Assembly: GCA_022819645.1 (NCBI GenBank)
Contig: JAJEGU010000080.1
Location: forward strand, 1-36,629
DNA length: 36,629 nucleotides
Direction of reading: 5' to 3'
DNA from: Pseudomonadales bacterium
Lineage (GTDB): Bacteria > Pseudomonadota > Gammaproteobacteria > Pseudomonadales > Pseudohongiellaceae
Shown: positions 23,279-31,883 of the stretch, one piece after another
Numbering within the stretch: position 1 is the first letter of the stretch
Layout of the letters: each line of letters begins with the position of its first letter
The notes under the pieces: generated by a model
What the model was told of the DNA's origin: nothing
Seen by the model: only the letters and a program-made list of their open reading frames with translations
Databases searched by the model: none
Translations under genes and position numbers: made by a program

Positions 23279-24628
23279 ATGATGAACCAGTCCAGACTTT
23301 CCCGACTTCTGGCCGGCTTGACCTCCGGCGCGGCGGCGATGGCGTCTTTCGGCCTGCTGGCCCAAAGCCACCCCGCCGGCGAGGAACTTACCTATTCCGG
23401 CGATGTGGCCACAATCATCAACGAGAACTGCGTGGTCTGCCACCGGGAAGGCGGCATCGGCCCCATGCAACTGACCAATTTCGAGCAGGTCCGCCCCTGG
23501 GCGCCGCTGATCCAGATGAAGGTGGCCAATGGCGAGATGCCGCCATACTCGTATGATCGCGATCTGGGCATCCAGGAGTTGCAGGGCGACTGGCGCATGT
23601 CCCGGGAAGATATCGACACCGTGGTCGCCTGGGTCGACCAGGGCGCATTGCCGGGCAATCTGAATGAATTGCCTCCGGCGCCGCCGCTGCCCAGCCTCGA
23701 CGACTGGAACTTCGAGGACCAGTTCGGCGAACCGGACCTGGTGCTGCCTTCCAATCCCATCGACGTGCCCGCCAATGGCAACGACCTGTGGGACAAGCAT
23801 TTCATCGCCAGCGGCTTGAGCGAGGACCGCTGCATCAAGGCGCTGCAGGTCAAGCCCCGGGGCGACGCCAAGACCGTGGTCCACCACGCCAATACCTATT
23901 TCGCCGAGATCGACGAGGACGGCCAGGTCACCCGCAGCCCGGTAACCGAGTACGCCATGGGCAAATGGGGCGAGATCATGCCCGACGGCGTTTGCCGCAC
24001 CTTCCAAGCCGACATGCTGATCCAGTGGGATATCCACCTCTACCCCGGCGGCGTGGGCGGCGCGGCCCCCGGCACCATGATTGAAGACAATGTGGTGGAA
24101 CTCGGAATCTGGCTCCACGATGAAGACTTTGAGTCCGGCATTTCCCAGGACCTCGCCGCCTATCAACTCGATCAGGGCAATCTGTTCATTCCGCCCCACG
24201 GCACCGCCATGACCCAGGGATTCCACAGCTTCGACCATCCGGTACGCATCGACAGCTTCCAGCCACATGGCCATTTGCGCATGAATGCGGCTTCGCTGGA
24301 AATCTTCTATCCCGAAACCGGGCGCACGGAAGTGGTGAGCGTGATTTCCGACTGGAGTGCCACCTGGCACCACAGCCATCTCTATGAACCCCATGCGGCC
24401 CCGCTGCTGCCCACCGGCGCCGTGCTCGTGATCAAGCAGTGGTATGACAACACCGGGAACAATCCCAACAACCCGGACCCGCGCCAGTGGGTGGGCTGGG
24501 GTCAGCGCACCGCGGACGAAATGACCCATGCCTGGATTGCCGTATCCCACCTCGATCAGGAAACCTACGAGAGATTGTTGGCCGAACGGAGCAGCAACGA
24601 GCGCAGTCTGGCGGGAGGCGATGACTGA
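23279..24628 (+). CDS. Secreted cytochrome c / copper monooxygenase-like protein
   Basis: A 449-residue exported protein. A signal peptide covers about residues 1-29 (ends near LLAQSHPAG). One c-type haem motif, CVVCH, lies near residue 50 with a possible distal Met in GPMQL or GEMPPY. The remaining ~330 residues contain spaced histidines (VVHHAN, QPHGHLRM, WHHSHLYEPHA) and resemble the beta-sandwich domains of copper type II ascorbate-dependent monooxygenases, as found in other bacterial cytochrome fusions. It may oxidise a small organic substrate in the periplasm. The start at 23279 was picked because GGAAGGAA is about 6 bases upstream; ATGs at 23273 and 23282 are in frame. Confidence 0.75.
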   Translation: MMNQSRLSRLLAGLTSGAAAMASFGLLAQSHPAGEELTYSGDVATIINENCVVCHREGGIGPMQLTNFEQVRPWAPLIQMKVANGEMPPYSYDRDLGIQELQGDWRMSREDIDTVVAWVDQGALPGNLNELPPAPPLPSLDDWNFEDQFGEPDLVLPSNPIDVPANGNDLWDKHFIASGLSEDRCIKALQVKPRGDAKTVVHHANTYFAEIDEDGQVTRSPVTEYAMGKWGEIMPDGVCRTFQADMLIQWDIHLYPGGVGGAAPGTMIEDNVVELGIWLHDEDFESGISQDLAAYQLDQGNLFIPPHGTAMTQGFHSFDHPVRIDSFQPHGHLRMNAASLEIFYPETGRTEVVSVISDWSATWHHSHLYEPHAAPLLPTGAVLVIKQWYDNTGNNPNNPDPRQWVGWGQRTADEMTHAWIAVSHLDQETYERLLAERSSNERSLAGGDD

Positions 24629-24679
24629 GGCCCCAGGCAGTTCTCGAACGGCAAGTGGATACTGGTGGAGTTTGCGGTA

Positions 24680-25609
24680 ATGGGTGTTGCAGTGCGAAAA
24701 AAGGCTGCGGCGTTCGGGGCTTGCGTGGCCTTGCTGGCGAATCTGGCCCTGTTCCCCCAGGCCGGGGCGCAGCCCGGGGAACGGCCTTTGCGCCCTGCGC
24801 CTCCCGGCGGCATACCCGTCATTCCCTTTCAGGAGGGCTGGTACGGCAACGAAGACGGCTCGGTCACCGTGTCCTTCGGCTACCATAACCGCAACGAATC
24901 GGTCATCACGATTCCCCGGGGGGAGAACAATCTGCTGGAGCCCGCGCGCTTCGGCGGCATGCAGCCCGAGATTTTCCATCCCGGGCGCCACCATGGCGTG
25001 TTCGCGATTATCATTCCCGCGGAGATGGCGGATGACACCACCGCGTGGTGGCATCTCATCTCCGCCGGCCAGGAACTGAAAGTGCCGGGTGAGCGCGGCT
25101 CCACGGCCTATGAACTCGACCGCAATCCCCGCCCCCAGGGCAGTTTGCAGCCATGGATCGGTTTCAGCGAAGGCGGCGCCATGGGCTCGGGACCGGAAGG
25201 AATCGTCTCCGACGAGGTATTGCAGGCCAGCGTCAACCAACCCATTACCCTGGAAGTCTGGACCGACGATCCCTCCGAACGCGACCCCAACGACCCGCGC
25301 TTTCGCAGGCCGCTGGACACCCGGGTTTCCTGGTACGTCCACCAGGGTCCGGGCGAGGCGACCTTCACCGCCCACGAATCCATGCCGCTGCTGGAAGCCC
25401 GGCAATTGCCGGCCGCGGCCCGTCTGGCGCAGCCACAAATCGCCAACGAGGTTATCGAGGGCGAAGGCCCCGCGCGGGTCAATGCCAGCTTTCCCGAGCC
25501 GGGCGAATATCTGATTCGCGCCCGGCTCGACAACTGGAACGCCTCCGACAGCGACGGCCTCGACCAGTGCTGCTGGAGCAACGCCTGGCTGCGCGTGCAG
25601 GCGCGATAG
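24680..25609 (+). CDS. Secreted protein of unknown function, partner of the cytochrome gene
   Basis: A 309-residue protein with a signal peptide (about residues 1-31, ending ALFPQAGAQ). The mature part is beta-rich. Notable segments are FQEGWYGNEDGSVTVSFGYHNRN near the start (given as GWYGNEDGSVTVSFGY), FHPGRHHGVF, TAWWHLISAGQE and VSWYVHQGPG. The C-terminus has paired cysteines in LDQCCWSNAW. I do not recognise the family. The gene follows the cytochrome gene by about 50 bases on the same strand, so a joint periplasmic role is likely. Its last ~200 bases are duplicated at 27382-27583. ATG at 24680 is chosen over GTG at 24665 because GGTGGAG lies about 10 bases before it. Confidence 0.7.
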   Translation: MGVAVRKKAAAFGACVALLANLALFPQAGAQPGERPLRPAPPGGIPVIPFQEGWYGNEDGSVTVSFGYHNRNESVITIPRGENNLLEPARFGGMQPEIFHPGRHHGVFAIIIPAEMADDTTAWWHLISAGQELKVPGERGSTAYELDRNPRPQGSLQPWIGFSEGGAMGSGPEGIVSDEVLQASVNQPITLEVWTDDPSERDPNDPRFRRPLDTRVSWYVHQGPGEATFTAHESMPLLEARQLPAAARLAQPQIANEVIEGEGPARVNASFPEPGEYLIRARLDNWNASDSDGLDQCCWSNAWLRVQAR

Positions 25610-25620
25610 CGGGCAATATC

Positions 25621-25774
25621 GCTTCGGCCTGCGGCGCTGCGCTGTTCTCCCTGGCGCTGCACCGACGGCTGCTGGAAGGTCTCCCCAATGCGCGGCAACA
25701 ATAGACCCCAAGCATAACCGAAGCATTCCCCATCGCCACGATTCTCGACTCGCAGTACCACATCACCGTCCAGT
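25621..25774 (+). pseudogene. Fragment of an acyl-CoA synthetase gene
   Basis: Translation gives ACGAALFSLALHRRLLEGLPNARQQ (split: LALHRRLLEG, LPNARQ), a TAG stop at 25702-25704, then TEAFPIATILDSQYHIT. This aligns closely with ACGAAPLSLALQRRLLEALPNARQ and TEASPIATILDPEYHVT of the intact synthetase at about 22350-22494. Only ~50 codons remain, with no start and no end. It is a remnant of a paralogue that once followed the secreted-protein gene, or a copy of the intact gene. Confidence 0.85.
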
Positions 25775-25793
25775 AACAGCGGGAGGAGCAAGG

Positions 25794-26144
25794 TTGGCCA
25801 GATTTCTAACAATTGTGGGGTTGGTGGACCTTGCACTAACGGCTAACGAGATAATTGACTATGTCATCGACAAGTTCATCGTACGTCCGGCTTGGTGGCG
25901 CCAATTCGAAGATTCGTACATAGAGAGACAAGAAGCAATCGATGAACAAGTTAAGGAACGCCTCAAGGAATGCGCACGATTGCAAGTTGAGTTCAATCTC
26001 GGTGGTGGAACTGCGGCGTGGGGAGGCAACAGATCTTGGGATATCTATTACACTTCCTTTGGGACTGGTGGCACTGTTGTTTTTACGCTTCCCCGGCTCC
26101 GACAGGGAATCGTAACGGTACATCAAGTATCAAATGGAAACTGA
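25794..26144 (+). CDS. Small hypothetical protein
   Basis: A 116-residue protein with no recognised domain. The first 20 residues are hydrophobic (FLTIVGLVDLALTANEIIDY), which could be a signal anchor. The middle is charged and helical (RQEAIDEQVKERLKECARLQ), and the C-terminal part is Gly/Thr rich. The start is TTG, decided by the near-ideal GGGAGGAG 7-8 bases upstream. Codon use is more AT-rich than in the surrounding catabolic genes. It precedes the ankyrin gene by 33 bases and may be co-transcribed with it. Confidence 0.6.
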   Translation: MARFLTIVGLVDLALTANEIIDYVIDKFIVRPAWWRQFEDSYIERQEAIDEQVKERLKECARLQVEFNLGGGTAAWGGNRSWDIYYTSFGTGGTVVFTLPRLRQGIVTVHQVSNGN

Positions 26145-26177
26145 TTATCGTCGTCATCTTAAACAGGAGAAATACAT

Positions 26178-27383
26178 ATGAACTTCCGAACAGTATCCTT
26201 TGTCGTATGTGGCGCAATCGCCCTGTTCACCGTGTTCATTGCGTTTCGAGACCCTTTGAAGCCGACTGTGGACAATGACTCCGCCGCCTTTTCGCAAAGC
26301 ACAAATCGCGATATTGAAACCGCGGGGCCGCGCGGTGCGAATCAGACCGCGACCACACAGGCAACGCTGACGAATCAGGATCAGGTTTTGCTGACGGAAC
26401 TCCAGGAGAACTACACTCCTGCAGAATTGGACAGATTGTTCAATCCACCGACGACAATTGAATTGGAACAATCAATCGGTGAGCGCCTGAACCAGCCTTT
26501 CGACGCTTACGCCTATGCAAACAGGAAGTATGACGAAGACGGTTGGTCACAGCTCATGGACGACATTGGCCTCGCCCCGGATGAATCGCGGCGGGTGCGG
26601 GATGCCTGGGTCCAGCTTGAGGCCGCCAAATCGGAATTGTACGACATGGTCGCTCAAGGCCTGGTTGACCCGATGGCCGCCGGCACCGGGATAAGCGAGG
26701 CTGAGAGTGACTTCCTCTCGCGGATTTCCGGGATATTTTCGTCCGAGCAATTGGCGGAGCTAGAGGAACATGAACGTTTGCTTTTGGCGGAGAACGCCGC
26801 GCAAGTTCAGGCGGAATACCAGGAAATGATAGACGGGGGTTATACCGGAATCGTGGTGGCCGCAAGCCGCGGAGACCTGGCCTCGGTGCAGGCGTATTTG
26901 GATTCGGGTGCTGACCCGAATCAGATTGCCTCAAATGGAGAAACTGCGCTGCATAACGCCGCATGGTACAACGAGACTGAAATAATGCGAGTGTTGATCG
27001 ACGCGGGGGCGGATGTAAACCGGACGATTCCGGGCGGACGTAGTGCGTTGCTGTACGCAGCGCGATGGGGACATGTGGATGCGGTCAACATGCTGATCTC
27101 CGCCGGCGCGGATGTGAATTTTCATCACGAGGCCAATCCAGCCTATACGGCATTGAAGGTAGCCGCCGCAAGCGGAAGCACGGATACCGTTCGAGCGCTC
27201 CTGAAAGCAGGCGCAGATGCCACTGGCCCCGCGGGAAGAGGTTCACTTATAGACGCCATCAATCAAGGCAATAGTAATATGGAGCGGTTGCTGTTGGAGG
27301 CAGGCGCGGAAGAAGGCGATTCTGTCACCGCGACACGGATTTTCAGAGAGTTGGGTCGCCGCTTGGGCCTGGTCAACGATTGA
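26178..27383 (+). CDS. Membrane-anchored ankyrin-repeat protein
   Basis: A 401-residue protein. Residues 7-23 form a signal anchor (VVCGAIALFTVFIAF is the core). Residues about 60-210 are acidic and helical without a known domain. From about 215 to 375 there are five ankyrin repeats with typical cores: VAASRGDLASVQAYLDSGAD, ALHNAAWYNETEIMRVLI, ALLYAARWGHVDAVNMLI, ALKVAAASGSTDTVRALL and LIDAINQGNSNMERLLL. It probably binds a periplasmic or membrane protein; the partner is unknown. AGGAG is 9 bases before the ATG. The stop (27381-27383) touches the duplicated gene end that starts at 27382. The composition is less GC-rich than the catabolic genes. Confidence 0.82.
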   Translation: MNFRTVSFVVCGAIALFTVFIAFRDPLKPTVDNDSAAFSQSTNRDIETAGPRGANQTATTQATLTNQDQVLLTELQENYTPAELDRLFNPPTTIELEQSIGERLNQPFDAYAYANRKYDEDGWSQLMDDIGLAPDESRRVRDAWVQLEAAKSELYDMVAQGLVDPMAAGTGISEAESDFLSRISGIFSSEQLAELEEHERLLLAENAAQVQAEYQEMIDGGYTGIVVAASRGDLASVQAYLDSGADPNQIASNGETALHNAAWYNETEIMRVLIDAGADVNRTIPGGRSALLYAARWGHVDAVNMLISAGADVNFHHEANPAYTALKVAAASGSTDTVRALLKAGADATGPAGRGSLIDAINQGNSNMERLLLEAGAEEGDSVTATRIFRELGRRLGLVND

Positions 27384-27583
27384 CGGCTGCCGCCCGCCTG
27401 GCGCAGCCACAAATCGCCAACGAGGTTGTGGAGGGCGAAGGCCCCGCGCGGGTCAATGCCAGCTTTCCCGAGCCGGGCGAATATCTGATTCGCGCCCGGC
27501 TCGACAACTGGAGCGCCTCCGACAGCGACGGCCTCGACCAGTGCTGCTGGAGCAATGCCTGGCTGCGCGTGCAAGTGCAGTAG
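27382..27583 (+). pseudogene. Duplicated 3' end of the secreted-protein gene
   Basis: About 200 bases match 25408-25609 at an offset of 1974, with only about a dozen differences. The reading frame is intact (ARLAQPQIANEV, then SFPEPGEYLIRARLDNW, then LDQCCWSNAWLRVQ) and ends in TAG, but there is no 5' part or start. Beyond the stop, after ~70 unrelated bases, a shorter match to the start of the synthetase fragment resumes at about 27659 (TATCGCTTCAGCCTGCGGCG). Confidence 0.88.
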
Positions 27584-27594
27584 GTTTTCTCTGA

Positions 27595-27618
27595 AAAACA
27601 AAAGCGTGGTTTTGTTTT
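27595..27618 (+). terminator. Possible A/T-stem terminator
   Basis: AAAACAAAA and TTTTGTTTT pair perfectly around GCGTGG, just after the stop of the duplicated gene end. The stem is AT-only apart from the central C-G, so it is weak as a classical terminator. It is symmetric and would act equally on either strand. Confidence 0.3.
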
Positions 27619-27734
27619 GCTCCCGAAGACCTGACTTGATCAGGGCTTCCCCAGCGAGCAGTATCGCTTCAGCCTGCGGCGCCAGCCGGACCTCACCTGT
27701 CTGCACCGAGCAGATCCTTCTACTTTCATTCTGC

Positions 27735-27866
27735 GCGAAGCGAAGCGGAGTCGCAGAATCTCTTGCGGTGGCCTCTCAGGGAGATTCTGCGACTGCGCGC
27801 AGAATGACATGGAGGTTGGAGCGCTAAAATGGGAATTGCTGCTGCGACCGCGCGCAGAATGACGGG
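27735..27866. repeat. REP-like palindromic repeats
   Basis: GTCGCAGAATCTC (27750-27762) pairs perfectly with GAGATTCTGCGAC (27781-27793) around an 18-base loop. The block GACTGCGCGCAGAATGACA that follows is repeated in altered form as GACCGCGCGCAGAATGACG about 55 bases later. A decayed relative is at 23101-23156. This arrangement is that of intergenic REP/BIME sequences. Confidence 0.75.
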
Positions 27867-27978
27867 GGGCCGGGCCGGGGGTATACTTGTCGGCCACGCA
27901 AATCCCGGTTCAAGCCGACCAGAGTTTACAGTTGGCCTGATCCCGCAAATGGATTGAGAGAGAGAAGAGGAGTAACCC

Positions 27979-29646
27979 GTGAAAAGATACCTGATTCTGG
28001 CCGCCGGCTGGCTGGCGGCGGCAATGTCCTGGCAGGGCGTATACGCCCAGGATGACGAAGCCCTGGCGATTCTCGTGCCGGGGGGCGGAACCTACAGCAG
28101 GCCGATTTCCACTGATTCGACGGAAGCCCAGGCCTTTTTCGACCAGGGCCTGCGCATGGCCTGGAGCTTTTACTTTCCGGAGTCCATCGCTTCCTACCAG
28201 GAAGCCTCGCGCCACGATCCGGATCACCCCATGCCGTATTTTGGGCTTGCCCATGCCGCCGGTCCCAATCCCAACAGCCGCTACGCCGGCCTGCCCGATG
28301 ACCCCCAGGGCGCCGGGCTGGAAGCCATCCGAGATGCCCTTGCGCGAATCAACAACGGTACCGAGCGCGAGCGCGACATGGTCAATGCGCTGTTCGTGCT
28401 TTACAACAAGGACGCCATCGCCGACGACCGCGAGCGCGACCAGGCTTTCGTCAGCGCCATGCGGGACCTGCACCACAAGTATCCCGACGATGCCGACATC
28501 GCCTCGATTTTCGCCGAATCCTTCATGAACACCACCCGCTGGGACTACTGGGAGCCGGACGGCTCGCCCCGGCCCGGCGTCGCCGAAGCCCGCGGCGCCC
28601 TCGAAGCCGCCATGGCGGTGGAGCACGACCATCCCGGCGCCAACCACCTGTACATCCACCTGATGGAAGCCTCCAACGAGCCCGAACTTGCCATGCCTGC
28701 GGCCCAGAAGCTGGAAGGCAGCGTGCCGATTTCAGGCCACATGGTGCACATGCCCGGCCATATCTATCTTCGCGTGGGCGAATACGAAAAGGCGATTTCC
28801 ACCAATGAGCGTTCCCAGATCGTCGATCAGCAATTCGCTGAAATCTGGGGCGACAACAACTTCCCGATGATCGGCACCTATGGCCTGTCCCACAAGTCCC
28901 ATGCGCCCCACGCGCTGGACTTTGTACGTTACGCCAATCTGCTCCAGGGCAACTACGCCGCCTCCTTTGAAGCCGCCCAACGCGGCGCGGCCAGCGTCGG
29001 CCGGGCGGCGGAAGCCGTCAACCGGGGCGAAAAGCGCGTGGTGCATTCCTGGGTCGTGGACAAGGTCTTCGGCAAATGGGACCGCATCCTGCAAGCCGAA
29101 CAAAGCCACGGCGGCACCCCGTATCTCGACGGCATGTGGAGCTACGTGCTGGGCAGCGCCCATGTCGCCAAAGGCGATCTCGACGCCGCCGGGGCCGAGC
29201 TCGCCAACATCCAGGCCCAGGCGGTGGCCGACGGCGTTGACGATACCGGTGTCGGCCCCACGCCCGCCTCCCATGTGCTCGGTATCGCGGTCCACGCCCT
29301 GCAGGGCGAAATCGCCGAAGCCCGGGGCAACCACGAATCCGCCATCGCCCATTATGAGGCGGCGGTGGAAATGCAGGACGCCAACAACTACACCGAGCCG
29401 CCGGACTGGTCGCAATCCATGCGCCTGTATCTAGGCGCAGCCATGCTGTCCGCCGGTCGGGCGGAAGACGCCGAAGCCGTCTACCGCAAGGATCTGGAAT
29501 GGAATCAGCAAAACGGCTGGTCCACATTCGGCCTCGCCCAGGCGCTGGAAGCCCAGGGCAAGACCCAGGAGGCAATCATCGTCAAGCGCCAGTTCGAATC
29601 GCTCTGGCGCAACGCCGACATCGAACTGGAACGCTCAAGGTTGTAA
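27979..29646 (+). CDS. Exported tetratricopeptide-repeat protein
   Basis: A 555-residue protein with a signal peptide (about residues 1-24, ending QGVYAQ). The mature part is alpha-helical with TPR-like hairpins: QAFFDQGLRMAWSFYFPESI near the start, GHIYLRVGEYEKAI in the middle, and LSAGRAEDAEAVYRKDLEWN toward the end. HLYIHLMEAS and the His/Met-rich HMVHMPGHIYLR segment are conserved in a group of bacterial TPR proteins of unknown role, and could bind metal. The GTG start has GAGGAG 8 bases upstream. No catalytic domain is recognised. It may act as a periplasmic scaffold for the redox or hydrolytic proteins nearby. Confidence 0.78.
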   Translation: MKRYLILAAGWLAAAMSWQGVYAQDDEALAILVPGGGTYSRPISTDSTEAQAFFDQGLRMAWSFYFPESIASYQEASRHDPDHPMPYFGLAHAAGPNPNSRYAGLPDDPQGAGLEAIRDALARINNGTERERDMVNALFVLYNKDAIADDRERDQAFVSAMRDLHHKYPDDADIASIFAESFMNTTRWDYWEPDGSPRPGVAEARGALEAAMAVEHDHPGANHLYIHLMEASNEPELAMPAAQKLEGSVPISGHMVHMPGHIYLRVGEYEKAISTNERSQIVDQQFAEIWGDNNFPMIGTYGLSHKSHAPHALDFVRYANLLQGNYAASFEAAQRGAASVGRAAEAVNRGEKRVVHSWVVDKVFGKWDRILQAEQSHGGTPYLDGMWSYVLGSAHVAKGDLDAAGAELANIQAQAVADGVDDTGVGPTPASHVLGIAVHALQGEIAEARGNHESAIAHYEAAVEMQDANNYTEPPDWSQSMRLYLGAAMLSAGRAEDAEAVYRKDLEWNQQNGWSTFGLAQALEAQGKTQEAIIVKRQFESLWRNADIELERSRL

Positions 29647-29689
29647 ACCTCACTGGAGGAGCGTTGTTCACCATGCATCCTGTTATAAG

Positions 29690-29857
29690 GTAACTCAGCT
29701 CAAGGGAAATGCGAAACCGGGTGGATTCACCGAAGGAAGTTACTTCAAAGTGGGAGCTGAAAATCCAGAATATCTGAGGGAGTGGCTGTGGCAAGAGCGA
29801 TTATCTTCCATTGGGAAAGCTGACGGGATCGCCAGGAACTGTTCAACTTGTATGTAA
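29690..29857 (+). pseudogene. Possible C-terminal remnant of an unknown gene
   Basis: One frame reads QLKGNAKPGGFTEGSYFKVG, then NPEYLREWLWQERLSS and GIARNCSTC before a TAA. The composition is convincingly protein-like and less GC-rich than its neighbours, but there is no start codon with a ribosome binding site, and the frame runs back into the end of the TPR gene. I read it as the tail of a lost gene. It may instead be chance. Confidence 0.3.
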
Positions 29858-29861
29858 TCCC

Positions 29862-31883
29862 ATGATTAGCTATTTGATAACCGGCAATGGCAGGGTTCCT
29901 TTATTGGGAATTGGCTTACTGGCCATTTCGGGCTTTGTAGTTTCTGGCCAAGCATTTTCCCAGGATCACTTCAACCCCGCCGGGGCGCCGCCGAGCGAGC
30001 ACACCCGCGCCTTGCAGGACGCGCTGCGAGAATCGCTACCTTTCGCTGACGAGCGCGATTTTGCCGAGTCGCGCCGGGGTTTTATCGCCGAACCCGACTC
30101 GCGGCGGATTACCGGCGCCAACGGCAATGTCGTCTGGGACCTGGGGAGCTACGAATTTCTGCTTTCCGGCGAGGACTTCGACTCCATCCATCCTTCCCTG
30201 CAACGCCAGGCCCTGCTCAACATGAATTTCGGGCTGTATGAGGTGGCGCCGGATTTCGTCTATCAGGTGCGGGGCTTCGATCTTGCCAACATGACCCTGG
30301 TCATGGGCGAAACCGGCTGGATTCTGTTCGACGTGCTGCTGTCGGGCGAAACCGCCGCCGCGGCGCTTGCCCTGGCCAATGAACACCTGGGCGAGCGACC
30401 GGTGCGCGCCGTGGTGTACTCCCATTCCCATGTGGACCATTTCGGCGGCGTGTTCGGGGTTACCAGCGAGGCAGAAGTCCGGTCAGGCGCGGTGGAAGTC
30501 TACGCCCCGAGCGGATTCATGGAGGAAGCCGTTTCCGAAAATGTCTACGCCGGCCCCGCCATGTCGCGCCGGGCGGTGATGCAATATGGCCGCACGATTC
30601 CGCCAAGCCCCTTCGGCCGGGTGGATTCGGCCATCGGCAAGGGGCTTGCCGCCGGCACAACGGGAATGATTGCACCCACCACGGTCATCGAAGACGACTT
30701 TGAAGAGCACCTGATCGACGGAGTGCGGGTGGTGTTCCAGAATACGCCGGGCACCGAAGCCCCGGCGGAAATGAACGCCTGGTTTCCCGACCAGCGGATA
30801 TTCTGGGCGGCGGAGAACATTTCCGCAACAATCCACAATGTTTATACCCTGCGCGGCGCCCTGGTCCGGGACTCCCTGCAATGGGCCAAACAGATCAACG
30901 AGGCGCTGTATCGTTTCGGCCGGGAAGCCGAAGTGATGATTACCTCCCACAACTGGCCGCGCTGGGGCAACGAACGCATCCAGCAGGTCATGCGCGCCCA
31001 GCGCGACGCCTACGCCAACCTTAACAATCAGGTGCTGCATCTGGCCAATCAGGGCGTGACGATCAACGAGATTCACAACCGCTACCAGGTCCCCGTGTCG
31101 CTGCGGCAGCAGTGGAACGTGCGCCAGTACCACGGTTCGGAGTTTCATAACTCCCGGGCCGTGCTGAATCGTTACCTCGGCTACTGGGACGGCAATCCCG
31201 CCACCCTGGCGCCGCTCTCGCCTGGGGACTCCGCACCGCTTTTTGTTGAAATGATGGGTGGCGCAGGGCCGATTCTCGAACGCGCCCGGGTGCTGCACGA
31301 TGCCGGCGAGTACCGGCTCGCCATGGAGATTCTCAATAAGCTGGTATACGCCGAACCGGGTAATCAGCCGGCGAAGAACCTGCTTGCCGCCGCATTCGAA
31401 CAACTCGGCTACCAGTATGAAAGCGCAAGCATGAGAAATGTTTTCCTCGCCGCCGCCCAGGAATTGCGCAATGGCATGCCGCAAATTCCCGCCCCCCGGG
31501 GAACCAGCCCCGGCATGGCCCGGGCCATGAGTACTTCCCAATGGTGGGATTCGGTCGCGATTCGCGTCGATAGCGCGCGCGCCGACGGCATGAACTTCAC
31601 GCTCAATTTCCTCACCCCCGACAATGGCGAGCAGTTCGTGGTGGAAATGAGCGGAGCCACGCTTTCGCATATCCAGGGATTCCAGGCCGAATCGCCCGAC
31701 GCAACCGTCAGCATCGACCGGGAACGGCTCAATCAGGTCATCATGGGCAACACCACCCTGGAGGCGTTATTGCAATCCGGCCAGGGATCGCTGAGTGGAG
31801 ATGCCGACGTGCTGGCCCAACTGAATTCGGTGCTGGTGAATTTCGCTCCCGGATTCGAAATACTCCCCGGCACGGCAAACTGA
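29862..31883 (+). CDS. Alkyl/aryl-sulfatase-like metallo-beta-lactamase protein (SdsA1/YjcS family)
   Basis: A 673-residue exported hydrolase; SdsA1 relatives cleave alkyl sulfates such as dodecyl sulfate. A signal peptide ends near VVSGQAFSQ. The zinc motif HSHVDHFGG supplies His188, His190, Asp192 and His193. Later metal-site segments are TPGTEAPAEMNAWFP and SHNWPRWG. The central helical dimerisation domain (LERARVLHDAGEYRLAMEIL) and a C-terminal SCP2-like domain that cradles the alkyl chain (from about residue 550) complete the standard three-domain architecture. ATG at 29862 gives a sensible signal peptide; a TTG at 29811 would add 17 residues. No ribosome binding site is obvious, so the start is less certain than the family. 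Confidence 0.87.
   Translation: MISYLITGNGRVPLLGIGLLAISGFVVSGQAFSQDHFNPAGAPPSEHTRALQDALRESLPFADERDFAESRRGFIAEPDSRRITGANGNVVWDLGSYEFLLSGEDFDSIHPSLQRQALLNMNFGLYEVAPDFVYQVRGFDLANMTLVMGETGWILFDVLLSGETAAAALALANEHLGERPVRAVVYSHSHVDHFGGVFGVTSEAEVRSGAVEVYAPSGFMEEAVSENVYAGPAMSRRAVMQYGRTIPPSPFGRVDSAIGKGLAAGTTGMIAPTTVIEDDFEEHLIDGVRVVFQNTPGTEAPAEMNAWFPDQRIFWAAENISATIHNVYTLRGALVRDSLQWAKQINEALYRFGREAEVMITSHNWPRWGNERIQQVMRAQRDAYANLNNQVLHLANQGVTINEIHNRYQVPVSLRQQWNVRQYHGSEFHNSRAVLNRYLGYWDGNPATLAPLSPGDSAPLFVEMMGGAGPILERARVLHDAGEYRLAMEILNKLVYAEPGNQPAKNLLAAAFEQLGYQYESASMRNVFLAAAQELRNGMPQIPAPRGTSPGMARAMSTSQWWDSVAIRVDSARADGMNFTLNFLTPDNGEQFVVEMSGATLSHIQGFQAESPDATVSIDRERLNQVIMGNTTLEALLQSGQGSLSGDADVLAQLNSVLVNFAPGFEILPGTAN

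Larger units (their letters stand above)
27584..27978. other. Intergenic region with hairpins and REP-like repeats
   Basis: No gene is seen in these 395 bases. In order they hold an A/T hairpin (27595-27618), a piece resembling the hairpin at 35869-35897 (ACTTGATCAG), a truncated match to the synthetase fragment (about 27659-27685), and a REP-like palindrome array (27735-27866). The leader and the GAGGAG ribosome binding site of the TPR gene at 27979 come last. Confidence 0.55.

Noticed and set aside
24626..24628. Possible TGA read-through joining the cytochrome protein to the next gene (same frame, no other stop between)
   Set aside because: The downstream part opens with its own signal peptide and ribosome binding site, and no SECIS-like hairpin or protein conservation supports a fusion.
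23132..25726. 864-codon open frame on the minus strand
   Set aside because: It lies opposite two well-supported genes, has the unbalanced Gly/Val/His-rich composition of an antisense frame, and has no recognisable domain.
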